From the NCBI GenBank assembly GCA_031270605.1, contig JAISXG010000058.1:1-64000 (forward strand): a stretch of 64,000 nt of DNA, given 5' to 3'. Shown in pieces: positions 41,424 through 50,584 of the stretch (its first letter is position 1; each line of letters starts with the position of its first letter). The notes beneath the pieces were generated by a model. The model had not been told where the DNA came from and ran no database searches. It saw nothing but the letters and a program-made list of their open reading frames with translations. The position numbers were made by a program, and so were the translations under genes. This DNA comes from Oscillospiraceae bacterium (GTDB lineage Bacteria > Bacillota > Clostridia > Oscillospirales > Acutalibacteraceae).

Positions 41424-42572
41424 TTATAACAATGAGAGATAAAGCTCCTTAATCTCTGCAACGCTCGTTTCCCTCGGGTTGCCGGGGCGGCAGGCGTCTT
41501 CAAAGGCGGACTGCGCCAAAAAGTCGAGGTCCTCCCGTTTCACAATCCCTTTAAGGTTTGCGGGAATGCCCACGTCCGCGCTCAACCGCTTCACCGCGGC
41601 AATGGCCGCGGCGCGCGCCTCTTCAAGGGAGAGCGCGCAAGCATCCTCAACGCCCATGGCCTTTGCAATATCGCGGTATTTCCCGCCTGTTGCGGGGGCG
41701 TTGTATTCCATGACTGTGGGCAGCAGAATCGCGTTTGCCACGCCGTGGGGCGTGTCATAAAGAGCGCCCAGCGGGTGCGCCATCGAATGCACAATGCCAA
41801 GGCCCACATTTGAAAAACCCATGCCGGCGATATATTGCCCCAGCGCCATGCCCTCGCGCCCCTCCGGGGTATTTTTAACCGCGCCACGCAATGTTTTTGC
41901 AATGATTTCAATCGCTTTCAAATGGAACATGTCGCTCATTTCCCACGCGCCGAGGGTGATGTAGCCCTCGATGGCGTGGGTCAACGCGTCCATGCCGGTC
42001 GCGGCGGTCAGGCCCTTTGGCATGCTGCCCATCATATCGGAGTCAACAATCGCGATCACCGGAATGTCGTGCACATCCACGCACACCATTTTCCTGTTTT
42101 TTTTCACATCCGTGATGACGTAGTTAATGGTAACCTCCGCCGCGGTTCCCGCCGTGGTGGGCACCGCGATAATCGGCACACATTTATTTTTTGTGGGCGC
42201 AACGCCCTCCAGAGAGCGCACATCCGCAAACCCGGGGTTTTCTATAATAATACCGACGGCCTTGGCTGTGTCTATTACAGAGCCGCCGCCCACGGCAATG
42301 ATGACATCCGCGCCGCTCGCCTTGAATTCGGCGACGCCCGCCTGCACATTTTCAATGGTGGGGTTTGGTTTGATGTCACAGAATAGTGTGTAAGGAACCG
42401 CCCCGGCCTCCAAAAGCCCTGTCACCCTTGCGGCGATTCCCAGCCGCACCAGCTCCGGGTCGGCGCAAACAAAGGCCTTTTGAAAGCCCCTGCCGTGCAG
42501 CTCGGGCACGATTTCGTTCACAGCGCCTGCGCCGTGATAGGAAGTTTCGTTCAAGACAAACCGTTTCGCCAT
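41424..42572 (-). CDS. fucO: Iron-containing alcohol dehydrogenase (lactaldehyde reductase type)
   Basis: A 382-residue group III alcohol dehydrogenase, same length as E. coli FucO. GGGSVIDTAKA binds the NAD pyrophosphate, TTAGTAAEVTINYVITD is family signature 1, and GMDALTHAIEGY, HSMAHPLGALYDTPHG and the following H hold the iron-binding Asp and three His. It would reduce lactaldehyde to 1,2-propanediol in deoxy-sugar fermentation, or act on another short aldehyde. No fucose or rhamnose genes are adjacent, so the substrate call is by similarity only. Confidence 0.88.
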   Translation of the reverse strand: MAKRFVLNETSYHGAGAVNEIVPELHGRGFQKAFVCADPELVRLGIAARVTGLLEAGAVPYTLFCDIKPNPTIENVQAGVAEFKASGADVIIAVGGGSVIDTAKAVGIIIENPGFADVRSLEGVAPTKNKCVPIIAVPTTAGTAAEVTINYVITDVKKNRKMVCVDVHDIPVIAIVDSDMMGSMPKGLTAATGMDALTHAIEGYITLGAWEMSDMFHLKAIEIIAKTLRGAVKNTPEGREGMALGQYIAGMGFSNVGLGIVHSMAHPLGALYDTPHGVANAILLPTVMEYNAPATGGKYRDIAKAMGVEDACALSLEEARAAAIAAVKRLSADVGIPANLKGIVKREDLDFLAQSAFEDACRPGNPRETSVAEIKELYLSLL

Positions 42573-42705
42573 GTTGCATTCCTCTCTTTCGTTGTTTCTT
42601 TTTCATTATTATACATCAAACTGACTCTGATACACAAGATATTTTTGGCATTCTCTTCCTCTTTTTAAGTTGTCATCGGCCCACAGAAAGATGTGGTATC
42701 TTTTC

Positions 42706-42734
42706 TTGACTTTTTTTTCTGGGTATGGTATAAA
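42706..42734 (+). promoter_or_regulatory. Promoter of the GH31 gene
   Basis: TTGACT (42706-42711), 17 bases, TATAAA (42729-42734). The leader before the gene is about 90 bases. Confidence 0.65.
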
Positions 42735-42829
42735 TTATGTGTATCGACTTTTGTTGAAACAGCCAATGCAGCCGCATTCTCAGCCTTTAAAAAGAATTTG
42801 ATTGATCAAATTGGGGAGGTCAAAAAACA

Positions 42830-44530
42830 ATGAGCAGCTTTTTCAGCAAACTATGGCGTATCATCCTTTCTTTCTTTTTATTCCTTTCGTCCGGAACGCC
42901 GATAACGCCCACAGAGCCCTCGAACGAGCCGGAACCGACGCTGGCCGCGCCGGCGTGGCCCGTTTGGGCGCATGAGCACTGGGTGTGGGAGAATGCCGGC
43001 ACGCAGGAATCCGCAATGGCGCTTCTTGACGAATATCTTGAGAGAGACATTCCCGTTGGCGCGGTGATCATTGACCGTCCCTGGGCAACCGATTCCAACA
43101 CCTTCATTCCTGATCCGGAATTATATCCCGACTTGGCGGAATATGTGCAGGAGTTCCACAACAAGGGCGCGCGCGTGATGATGTGGGCCACCAGCGTTGT
43201 GAACGAAACCGCCTCAAACTTCCAGGAGGGCAAAGACAAGGGCTACTTCCTCAGCGGCGGCAAAACCGTCAAATGGTGGGGCGGCAAGGGCGCGTTCGTT
43301 GATTATACGAACCCCGAAGCCGTGCAGTGGTGGCACGACCAGATGGACGTGATTCTCGACATGGGAATCGACGGCTGGAAGGTCGACGGCACCGATCCGC
43401 ACATTGTTCTTTTGGCCCCCGCCACCAACTATGAGGGCAAGTTCATCACATGGGAACAATACAGGGATTTGACCTACCGTGATTTCTTTGAATATACCCG
43501 TGAAAAACTCGGCAACGACAGGCTTATTTCCGCGCGCCCGGTCGACGACCAGCTCTCGCAGGCAGGCATCCCCATGGTCTTCACCAGCCGTGACATCAAC
43601 TTTGCCGGCTGGGTCGGCGACCAGGACAATGACTGGGGTGGCTTGCAGCACGCGCTGAACAACATGTTTGCGTCCTCCCGTTTCAATTTTGTCAGCTACG
43701 GCTCCGACATCGGCGGGTTCCGTTCAGAGGGCAACCAGTATAAAGACGTCTTTACCAGATGGACCCAGCTCAGCGCTTTCTGCCCGGTTATGGAAAACGG
43801 CAACAACGACGAATTCCGCCCGTGGACATACGGTGAAGATACCGCTGAGATTTATAAAAAATATGTAACATTGCACACAGAACTGATTCTTTATATCTAC
43901 AGCCAGGCGGCTTATTCCTATGAGCTTGTGAAGCCCACCATGCGCCCGCAGCTCGGCGAATACACCTATCTTCTCGGCGACGACATCCTGGTGGCCCCGT
44001 TTGTGGAGGCGGGCACGAAACGCACCGTGCGTTTCCCTGACGGCGAATGGATTTATATGTTTGACGAGTCCAGGCAATATTCAAAGGGCTCAAAAACTCT
44101 TGATTTCTCAATGGAAGAGTTCCCGGTGTTTATCCGCAAGGGCGCGATCATCCCGATGGAGGTTGACAGCGGCCTCACAGGCTTTGGCACCGAATATTCA
44201 AGTGACTACACAACCATCGCAATGTATCCCGCAAACGGCACAAAGAAGTTCGGCCTCTATGAGCAGGACAAAACCGGAACCATGATTTCCTACACCAAAG
44301 ACGGCAATGCCTTGAACATCAGCACAACCGCGTCTGACCGTTCGTTCCTGTTCAGAGTGTATGGCGAAAGCGCGCCGCAATCGGTCGTTTCGGGCGGCAC
44401 GGCGCTCACGCCGGCGTCTTCCCTGCAAGAGCTTTCCACTTTGGACGCAGGCTATTTCTATGACGGCTCCATCACATGGGTCGGCGTGAAAGATGCCGCC
44501 GCGGGCACAGCCGTTCAGGTGAACTATTAA
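42830..44530 (+). CDS. Secreted GH31 glycoside hydrolase
   Basis: A 566-residue secreted enzyme. Residues 1-30 are a signal peptide (IILSFFLFLSSGT), then a Pro/Glu linker, then a GH31 barrel: VGAVIIDRPWATDS, GARVMMWATS, and the nucleophile motif DGWKVDGTDP; the acid/base is likely in VGDQDNDWGGL, followed by GSDIGGF and RWTQLSAFCPVMENG. The C-terminal 150 residues are the usual beta-sandwich. The N-terminal beta-domain found in most GH31 enzymes is missing, so this is a short form. It could be an alpha-glucosidase, alpha-xylosidase or related enzyme. ATG 42830 follows GGGGAGGT. Confidence 0.88.
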   Translation: MSSFFSKLWRIILSFFLFLSSGTPITPTEPSNEPEPTLAAPAWPVWAHEHWVWENAGTQESAMALLDEYLERDIPVGAVIIDRPWATDSNTFIPDPELYPDLAEYVQEFHNKGARVMMWATSVVNETASNFQEGKDKGYFLSGGKTVKWWGGKGAFVDYTNPEAVQWWHDQMDVILDMGIDGWKVDGTDPHIVLLAPATNYEGKFITWEQYRDLTYRDFFEYTREKLGNDRLISARPVDDQLSQAGIPMVFTSRDINFAGWVGDQDNDWGGLQHALNNMFASSRFNFVSYGSDIGGFRSEGNQYKDVFTRWTQLSAFCPVMENGNNDEFRPWTYGEDTAEIYKKYVTLHTELILYIYSQAAYSYELVKPTMRPQLGEYTYLLGDDILVAPFVEAGTKRTVRFPDGEWIYMFDESRQYSKGSKTLDFSMEEFPVFIRKGAIIPMEVDSGLTGFGTEYSSDYTTIAMYPANGTKKFGLYEQDKTGTMISYTKDGNALNISTTASDRSFLFRVYGESAPQSVVSGGTALTPASSLQELSTLDAGYFYDGSITWVGVKDAAAGTAVQVNY

Positions 44531-44559
44531 CGCTTTCATCTGCGCATGCTTTTTCACGA

Positions 44560-44870
44560 AAGTGCGCCCAGAGTCATAAAATAATGAAACAGGTCAATAA
44601 TACAAATAAAAACCGTGAAGATGTGTCAGTAACAGGATTTTACCGCTTTTCCGTTCGGAAAAGAGAATGGGCATCACCGGCTGCGAGTGCCCTAAAGCGG
44701 CTTTCCTGTGAATTTCAGCATTGGAGTTGCCGGCGAAAAACCCTTTTTGGGGTGCAAGCCGGATGTAACCGCCGCATTAAGGCGGAACGAGTGCAAAAGC
44801 GTTTTGCTTTTGAATTTGGGTGGTACCGCGAGCGATCCTCGCCCCATTTCGGGGCGGGGATTTTTATTTT
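44560..44870 (+). promoter_or_regulatory. T-box leader of pheST
   Basis: The T-box sequence GGGTGGTACCGCG is at 44818-44830, followed by the terminator stem ATCCTCGCCCC/GGGGCGGGGAT and TTTTTATTTT (44835-44870), which competes with the antiterminator. Stem I precedes it; UUC at 44712-44714 in GAATTTCAGC is the likely specifier codon and fits phenylalanine. Uncharged tRNA-Phe should relieve termination. Confidence 0.9.
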
Positions 44871-44899
44871 GATAAACCGAACAGAAAGGATCGAACAAT

Positions 44900-45919
44900 A
44901 TGGAGCAAATCAACGCGTTGCGCGCCGGTGTGGAAACAGCGCTTGCCGCAATCAAAAGCCCGGCCGAGCTCAAGGATTTTTTCGGCGCATACCTCGGCAA
45001 AAGCGGGCAGATCCAGGCTTTAATGAAAAGTCTCGGCGCGCTTTCAAAAGAGGAACGCCCCGCGGCAGGCAAGCGGATCAATGACTTTAAAGAAGAGGTT
45101 CTCGCAAAATTCAAGGCCATTGAGGCCGCGATTGAAAAGCAGGAGCTTCTCAAAAAATACGAGAACGAAAGTGTGGACATCTCAATGCCCGCGGTTTTTC
45201 GCAGCCCCGGCGCACTGCACCCGGTGAGCATCATCCGCAAAGAACTGCTCGATGTGTTTGCGGGCATGGGCTTCACGCTCTATGAAGGCCCCGAAATCGA
45301 AGACGACTACCACAACTTCACCGCCCTCAACACCCCGCAGGACCACCCCGCGCGTGATAAGCAGGACACCTTTTATATCACAGAGGACACCCTGCTGCGC
45401 ACCCACACCTCGCCCGGGCAGATCCGCTGCATGAAAACCATGAAGCCCCCGTTCAAAGTCGTAATGCCCGGCCGCGTCTTCCGCTCAGACGACGACGCGA
45501 CCCATCTGCCGATGTTCCACCAGATGGAGGGGCTTGTGATCGACAAGGGCCTTTCGATGTGCGACCTCTACGGCCTTTTGGACAGCCTTGCGAAATCCGT
45601 CTTTTCACCGGACACAAAAACCCGCTTTCGTCCCTCCTATTTCCCGTTTACGGAGCCGAGCGTCGAGGTTGACGTGAGCTGCTGTGAATGCGGCGGCTCG
45701 GGCTGCCGGCTTTGCAAAGAAACAGGCTGGATCGAAATCCTCGGCGGCGGCGTTGTGAACCGCAAGGTCATTGAAAACGGCGGGCTCGACCCGGACGAAT
45801 ACACCGGCCTTGCGTTCGGCACCGGCCTTGACCGCATCGCGATGCTCAAATACGGCGTGAACAACATTCACATTTTATATGACGGCGACGTGCGCATTCT
45901 CAAACAGTTCAAAGGATAG
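44900..45919 (+). CDS. pheS: Phenylalanyl-tRNA synthetase alpha subunit
   Basis: A 339-residue catalytic subunit. Residues 1-85 are the N-terminal coiled coil that contacts tRNA; class II motif 2 lies in RTHTSPGQIRCM..VMPGRVFRSDDDATHLPMFHQMEG, and motif 3 in GLAFGTGLDRIAMLKYG. FRPSYFPFTEPSVEVDV is the Phe pocket region. ATG 44900 follows GAAAGGA. pheT starts 16 bases after its stop. Confidence 0.97.
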   Translation: MEQINALRAGVETALAAIKSPAELKDFFGAYLGKSGQIQALMKSLGALSKEERPAAGKRINDFKEEVLAKFKAIEAAIEKQELLKKYENESVDISMPAVFRSPGALHPVSIIRKELLDVFAGMGFTLYEGPEIEDDYHNFTALNTPQDHPARDKQDTFYITEDTLLRTHTSPGQIRCMKTMKPPFKVVMPGRVFRSDDDATHLPMFHQMEGLVIDKGLSMCDLYGLLDSLAKSVFSPDTKTRFRPSYFPFTEPSVEVDVSCCECGGSGCRLCKETGWIEILGGGVVNRKVIENGGLDPDEYTGLAFGTGLDRIAMLKYGVNNIHILYDGDVRILKQFKG

Positions 45920-45934
45920 AAAGGACGAATTAAC

Positions 45935-48343
45935 ATGCTATTACCCATTAGCTGGCTCAAAAGCCTTGTGGATTTAGAAGGCGTCAGCAGCGAAACAATA
46001 GAAAACGGCCTGTTCTCCTGCGGGCTGGAGGTGGAGGAAAAAAAGCCTTTCGCGCCTGACATTTCAGGCGTTGTCGTGGGCAAAATCACCTCTACACGCA
46101 AGCATGAGGATTCAGACCATCTGACGGTCTGCACCCTTGACTGCGGCCAATACGGCAGCGGGATCCAAATCGTCACGGGGGCCGGCAACATCAAAACAGG
46201 CGACACTGTTCCCGTGGCACTGCACGGCGCGACGGCGCTCGGCCGCGACGGCGAAAAGGTCACGATCAAAAACGGCAAGCTGCGCGGCGTCGCCTCAAAC
46301 GGCATGCTCTGCTCCGGCGAGGAGTTGGGCATTGACGACGACTGGTATGAGGGCGCGGGCGTCGACGGCATTCTCATTCTTTCTGAGGACGTCCCCCCGG
46401 GCACAGACATCAAGGCATATCTGGAGCTCGACGACGAAATCTGGGATATCGACGTCACCGCAAACCTCCCCCACTGCCAATACGTTTATGGCGTGGCGCG
46501 GGAGTTCGCGGCGCTGATTGACCGCCCGTTGAAAGAACCGGATTTATCATATGAAGCGACAGATGAAACAGACGAACGCATCAGTGTGCGTGTGGACGCG
46601 CCCGACCTCTGCCCTCGCTATATCGGCCATCAGGTCAAGAACGTCAAAATAGCCCCCTCCCCCCGCTGGATGCGCCGCCGCCTGCTGCTCTGCGGCCACA
46701 AGCCGTTTAACAATATTGTTGACATCACAAACTATGTGCTCACCGAAATGGGGCAGCCCATGCACGCGTTTGACATGGCAAACGTGGCGGGCGCGCAGAT
46801 CATTGTGCGCCGCGCTGAAAACAGCGAAAAAATCGTGACCCTCGACGAAGCCGAGTTCACGCTCACAAACGAAAATCTCGTTATTTGTGACAAAGACGGC
46901 CCCGTGGCGCTTGCGGGCATCATGGGCGGCCTGAACAGCGGCATCGCAGCCACAACAAACGAGGTGCTGTTTGAAGCCGCAAAGTTCATGCGCGGCAACA
47001 TCCGCCGCACCTCCCGCGCGCTCGGGCAGTCCTCGGACTCCTCCCGCCGGTTTGAAAAGGGCGTGGATGAATACACAACGGGTCTCGCCATGCGGCGCGC
47101 GCTGCACCTTGTGAACGCGCTCGGCTGCGGCACCGTGACAGCCACACACATTGACGTTTATGCGGAGCCCGACAAGAAAAAAGAGCCCATCGTCACCACC
47201 GTCCAAAAAATCAATTCTGTCTTGGGCATCGAAATTCCCAAAGACACAATTGTTTCGATTCTGCGCCGCATGGCATATGAGGTGGATGTGAACGGCGAAA
47301 CCATTTCTGCCGTCGCCCCCGCCTACCGGGAAGACATTGAGGATTTCCCCGACCTTGCGGAGGATGTCATCAAAATGTACGGCTACCAGCACATCAAGCC
47401 CTATCTGATGCAAAACGCGGCCATCACGGCCGGCGGCATGAACAAAAAGCAGCTGCAAACCGAGCGCCTCAAGCACACCCTTGTGGCGCAGGGCTATTAT
47501 GAGCTGATCAACTATTCGTTCTATTCCATGCGCGAAATCGATTCGCTTAACCTGCCTTCAGACGCGCCTGAATACAAGACCATCCAAATCATGAACCCCC
47601 TTAGTGAAAAATATTCGGTCATGCGCACGACGCTCGCGCCGTCCATGCTCAACATCATTTCACACAATCTCAAAAAAGGCAACGAAGAGGGGCGTTTTTT
47701 TGAGCTTGCAACCGTTTTCACACCCAAACAGCTGCCGGTAACAGAGCTGCCGTATGAGGTCAAAAAACTCTGCTTCGGCCTGTTCGGCAAAGAGGAAAGC
47801 TTCTTCACCGCAAAAGGCGCGGTCGAGGCGTTGGGGCAGGAGTTCGGCCTTGCGTTCACCTATCAGCGCGTGCAAAAGCCTTTTTTGCACCCGGGCGCAG
47901 CCGCCGAGGTGTTTCTCGGCGAAGAGAGCATCGGCTATTTCGGCCAGCTTTCTTATGAAGTTGCCGGAAATTTTGAAATCAGTCAAAACGCTTATATCGG
48001 CGAGTTGAATTATGAAAAACTCAGCGCCCACTTTGTTGAAATTCAGCGCTATGCCCCCATTGCGAAACACCCTGAAATCAAGCGGGATCTCGCGCTGATT
48101 GCAAACGAAGAAACCACCTGCGGTGAAATTGAGGCGATGATTGAAAGCACCTGCAAATTTATTTCCGCCGTGAGGCTGTTTGACATTTATAGAAGCGCGC
48201 AAATCGGCAGCAACAAAAAAAGCATGGCGTTCAGTCTTGTTTTCACCCCGAAGGATGAACCTCTCTCGCCCGAAAAGCTTGACTCGTTTGTAGGGAAAAT
48301 TCTGCAAAAACTTGAAACACAGCTTGGCATCACCATCCGCTGA
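45935..48343 (+). CDS. pheT: Phenylalanyl-tRNA synthetase beta subunit
   Basis: An 802-residue subunit with an N-terminal tRNA-binding (EMAP-like) domain (about 40-150), the B3/B4 editing domain (about 210-390; AGIMGG, FEAAKF, DSSRRFEKGVD), B5 (about 400-475), the class II-like core (YELINYSF, NPLSEKYSVMRTTL) and a C-terminal ferredoxin-fold anticodon-binding domain (AKHPEIKRDLALI to the end). Full length and normal. It edits Tyr-tRNA-Phe in trans of PheS. Confidence 0.97.
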   Translation: MLLPISWLKSLVDLEGVSSETIENGLFSCGLEVEEKKPFAPDISGVVVGKITSTRKHEDSDHLTVCTLDCGQYGSGIQIVTGAGNIKTGDTVPVALHGATALGRDGEKVTIKNGKLRGVASNGMLCSGEELGIDDDWYEGAGVDGILILSEDVPPGTDIKAYLELDDEIWDIDVTANLPHCQYVYGVAREFAALIDRPLKEPDLSYEATDETDERISVRVDAPDLCPRYIGHQVKNVKIAPSPRWMRRRLLLCGHKPFNNIVDITNYVLTEMGQPMHAFDMANVAGAQIIVRRAENSEKIVTLDEAEFTLTNENLVICDKDGPVALAGIMGGLNSGIAATTNEVLFEAAKFMRGNIRRTSRALGQSSDSSRRFEKGVDEYTTGLAMRRALHLVNALGCGTVTATHIDVYAEPDKKKEPIVTTVQKINSVLGIEIPKDTIVSILRRMAYEVDVNGETISAVAPAYREDIEDFPDLAEDVIKMYGYQHIKPYLMQNAAITAGGMNKKQLQTERLKHTLVAQGYYELINYSFYSMREIDSLNLPSDAPEYKTIQIMNPLSEKYSVMRTTLAPSMLNIISHNLKKGNEEGRFFELATVFTPKQLPVTELPYEVKKLCFGLFGKEESFFTAKGAVEALGQEFGLAFTYQRVQKPFLHPGAAAEVFLGEESIGYFGQLSYEVAGNFEISQNAYIGELNYEKLSAHFVEIQRYAPIAKHPEIKRDLALIANEETTCGEIEAMIESTCKFISAVRLFDIYRSAQIGSNKKSMAFSLVFTPKDEPLSPEKLDSFVGKILQKLETQLGITIR

Positions 48344-48353
48344 ACACATCATT

Positions 48354-48515
48354 TATAGCCGATTCGCCCCAAAACCGTCCCCAACCTTTGCGGTCTTTTT
48401 CCGCCCCCGATGCGTTCAAAATGCCCGGAATACGAAAGTATTCCTGCGCTTTTGTCCTTTCGGAAACAAAGCATCCTCTCAAAATCCGGAATACTTTTGA
48501 AGCAAATCGACTATA
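48354..48515. repeat. MITE-like element, type A copy 2
   Basis: 162 bp, nearly identical in the interior to 31836-31996, with TATAGCCGATTCGCCCCAAAA and TTTTGAAGCAAATCGACTATA ends. It begins 11 bases after the pheT stop. Confidence 0.85.
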
Positions 48516-48521
48516 AAATTT

Positions 48522-48560
48522 AAAGAGGATATCCGCATTTCTCTGGCGGATATCCTCTTT
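48522..48560. terminator. Strong bidirectional terminator
   Basis: AAAGAGGATATCCGC and its exact complement GCGGATATCCTCTTT form a perfect 15-bp stem between pheT and the opposing gene at 48586. Confidence 0.85.
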
Positions 48561-48585
48561 TCATTGTAACAAGCTTAAGCGAATA

Positions 48586-49209
48586 TTAATCGCTGTTTTC
48601 AAGGTGCCTGATTGCCTCAAAAACATTAACAAGCAGGGCTTTTTCTTCGGGCAATTCGCTGCAAGTGCTTAACGTGCGCCCCACAACATCCAAGGCTTTT
48701 TCCTTTATAGATAATACTGCCTTGGGCTTTAAATCATCATACATCTTTTCATAAAACCGCAGAAGCTGCTGATTTGTGGTTTCTCTGCAGCGAACGACAT
48801 CCGCGAGCGCCTGCGCTTTCGCCTGTCCTGAAGTGTTCACGGGGCTGCCGTGATCCGCACTTTCTTTGTCGCGCATTTCCCCAAGTGTTTCAATGGCATT
48901 GTTTAAGTGATTCTGCTGCAAAGCAATTTGTTTAATTTGCTCAAGCACATAATCAAGAGAATATGTTTCACAATTCAATCCGTTATTTGCATCAGCCGCA
49001 GACCGCTCCGCCGCTTTTAAACCGACTGTATCTGACATAGGTGAATCCTCCAATAATTTTTTCGGCGGACACACAAGGCATATCTTATGCTCGGATATGA
49101 AGCGCGCCCGGCCGTGTTTTATAAGGCCTTTGGCCCTTTTTTGCCAGGTTGGCTCATATACATTGCCCTGTTCATCTACCACAATCACGTTTTTTTCTAT
49201 GGGTGTCAT
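48586..49209 (-). CDS. RRXRR-like domain protein of unknown function
   Basis: A 207-residue protein. The first 50 residues (VIVVDEQGNVYEPTWQKRAKG, then LIKHGRARFISEHKICLVCPP) resemble the RRXRR domain known from the start of IscB-type nucleases (VxVxDxxGxPLxPTxxxRARxLLxxGRA). No RuvC or HNH motif follows. Residues 85-150 are helical, Gln- and Asn-rich, and the rest is a helical C-terminus. ATG 49209 touches AAGGGG with no spacing. The open frame runs upstream to about 49259, next to a good GGGGAGGT site, but has no usual start there, so the true start is uncertain. A role in binding nucleic acid is possible. Confidence 0.55.
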   Translation of the reverse strand: MTPIEKNVIVVDEQGNVYEPTWQKRAKGLIKHGRARFISEHKICLVCPPKKLLEDSPMSDTVGLKAAERSAADANNGLNCETYSLDYVLEQIKQIALQQNHLNNAIETLGEMRDKESADHGSPVNTSGQAKAQALADVVRCRETTNQQLLRFYEKMYDDLKPKAVLSIKEKALDVVGRTLSTCSELPEEKALLVNVFEAIRHLENSD

Positions 49210-49515
49210 CCCCTTTGCGATAGCATTTAATAGCTTGAAAGTGAATTGTTGTTTTTTATAATGGGTACCTCCCCTAATTCACAATTTTATTATAAAACAG
49301 ATATTTGTCAATATCAATGTTAAATATTTAAAGCTTGAGTGACTTTACGGTCAGAGATTAAAAAGAGATCAAATAAAACAAAATCGTTCCTCTGTGAATT
49401 AAAAAGGAAAAAGACCAAACATATAACCTAAAAAATGGAAACTCTTTCATTTTTTAATATTACATTCAATAAGCCATTAAGCGGCAATTTTACGCCGATC
49501 AAAAATACCTTTATA

Positions 49516-49875
49516 TCACATCATGGCCTCTTCATTCGTTTCCGCGTCCCTTTTTCTTTGTTCCCGCAAAAATTTAATCATCTTGGCCTTTATAATGATT
49601 TTGTCTTCCTCGCCCAATTCGTTATAATAAGCCAAAATTTGTTCTTCGTCTTTTGTCAGGCTCTTGCCTCTGACAAACGAGCCGTCCTCTCCTGTTAGAA
49701 AATATTCTATCGTTCTGTTTAAATATTTTGATACGCTATATAAATTATCAGCTTTTGGAGTTTGAGATTTCCATTTTGAAACAGAGCCATTACTGATGCC
49801 TATTTGTGATTCCAAGTACGAAATAGTGATGTTTTGCTCATCACATATTTCCTTAATGCGTTCGTAAATATTCAT
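49516..49875 (-). CDS. XRE-family repressor
   Basis: A 119-residue phage-repressor-like protein. Residues 1-65 are an HTH_3 domain (YERIKEICDEQNITISYLESQIG, then ISNGSVSKWKSQTPKAD), followed by NRTIEYFLTGED and a charged helical tail with LTKDEEQILAYYNELGEEDK, as in many Firmicute repressors. ATG 49875 follows GGGGGAT. A divergent promoter with a matching inverted repeat lies upstream but faces no gene. Bases 49210-49515 between this gene and the previous one show nothing further. Confidence 0.85.
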   Translation of the reverse strand: MNIYERIKEICDEQNITISYLESQIGISNGSVSKWKSQTPKADNLYSVSKYLNRTIEYFLTGEDGSFVRGKSLTKDEEQILAYYNELGEEDKIIIKAKMIKFLREQRKRDAETNEEAMM

Positions 49876-49909
49876 AATATCCCCCATTGTAAAAAAAAGT
49901 TGAAAAAAA

Positions 49910-49950
49910 TAGAAAACTATCTTGACAATTAGAATAGTTTCTAATATAAT
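49910..49950 (+). promoter_or_regulatory. Divergent promoter with operator at the XRE gene
   Basis: TTGACA (49922-49927), 17 bases, TATAAT (49945-49950) on the plus strand. TAGAAAACTAT (49910) and ATAGTTTCTA (49934-49943) are inverted around the -35 box. No open frame of useful size follows on this strand up to 50300. Confidence 0.65.
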
Positions 49951-50199
49951 ACATATAACAAGTTCAATTAATATTATCAATAAAGCAAAAAGCAATTCAT
50001 TATGACCATACGGATTCATTGAATAATTTATAGAAAATATAAATTTTATAAAACTTATATTTTTACCGCCCACAAATCACAAGAAAAAATGCCTCATCTC
50101 TCCCAATGATTTTGTTAAGGCGGTAGGTATTGCCAGCATAATGCGAATTTTTTCGATAGCACGCGCAAACGGCAGCGGACTAATGTTCAGTCTTGTCCA

Positions 50200-50296
50200 C
50201 AGTGAATTAAGTTAAAAACCATCAAAAAAATACGTGTAAAAGCCTTATATATATGGGATTTTGCACGCTGGCCCGTTTTTAAGTTAATTTACTATA
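50200..50296. repeat. Short MITE-like element
   Basis: About 97 bp with ends AGTGAATTAAGTTAAAAACC and TTTTTAAGTTAATTTACTATA. The middle TATATGGGATTTTGCACG resembles the copy at 2934-3017. Confidence 0.6.
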
Positions 50297-50316
50297 GCCG
50301 TCGTTTCTTTCATATT

Positions 50317-50430
50317 AGGCCTTTCTGAAAACATTGATTCACAAAAACATACCCGATGAAAAGACTGGAATACCCTGCGTATTCCTCCTCCTGACTTTTC
50401 TTGTGAATCCCGCAATTTTCAGAAAGGCCT
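50317..50430. repeat. 114-bp foldback
   Basis: AGGCCTTTCTGAAAA at 50317 is exactly complementary to the end at 50430. Inner blocks GATTCACAA/TTGTGAATC, AAAAG/CTTTT and GGAATAC/GTATTCC also pair, so the whole segment can fold into one long interrupted hairpin. It lies downstream of the pilus operon. There is no T run after it on the minus strand, so it is not an ordinary terminator. Confidence 0.7.
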
Positions 50431-50584
50431 GCACACCCCTCACAGCTCCTCCTGCCGGTTCTGATACGACCCGGGTTTCGGATATCAAACAAAAATAAAA
50501 AATAGGATCCGATCAAAACAATTATAGTATATTTTGCTGAATTTATTTTATACAAAACCCGATTCGAGCGTTTTTGCATGTTTT

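Noticed and set aside
50310..50579. An 89-codon minus-strand frame
   Set aside because: It is composed largely of the 114-bp foldback and has no ribosome site or recognisable protein.
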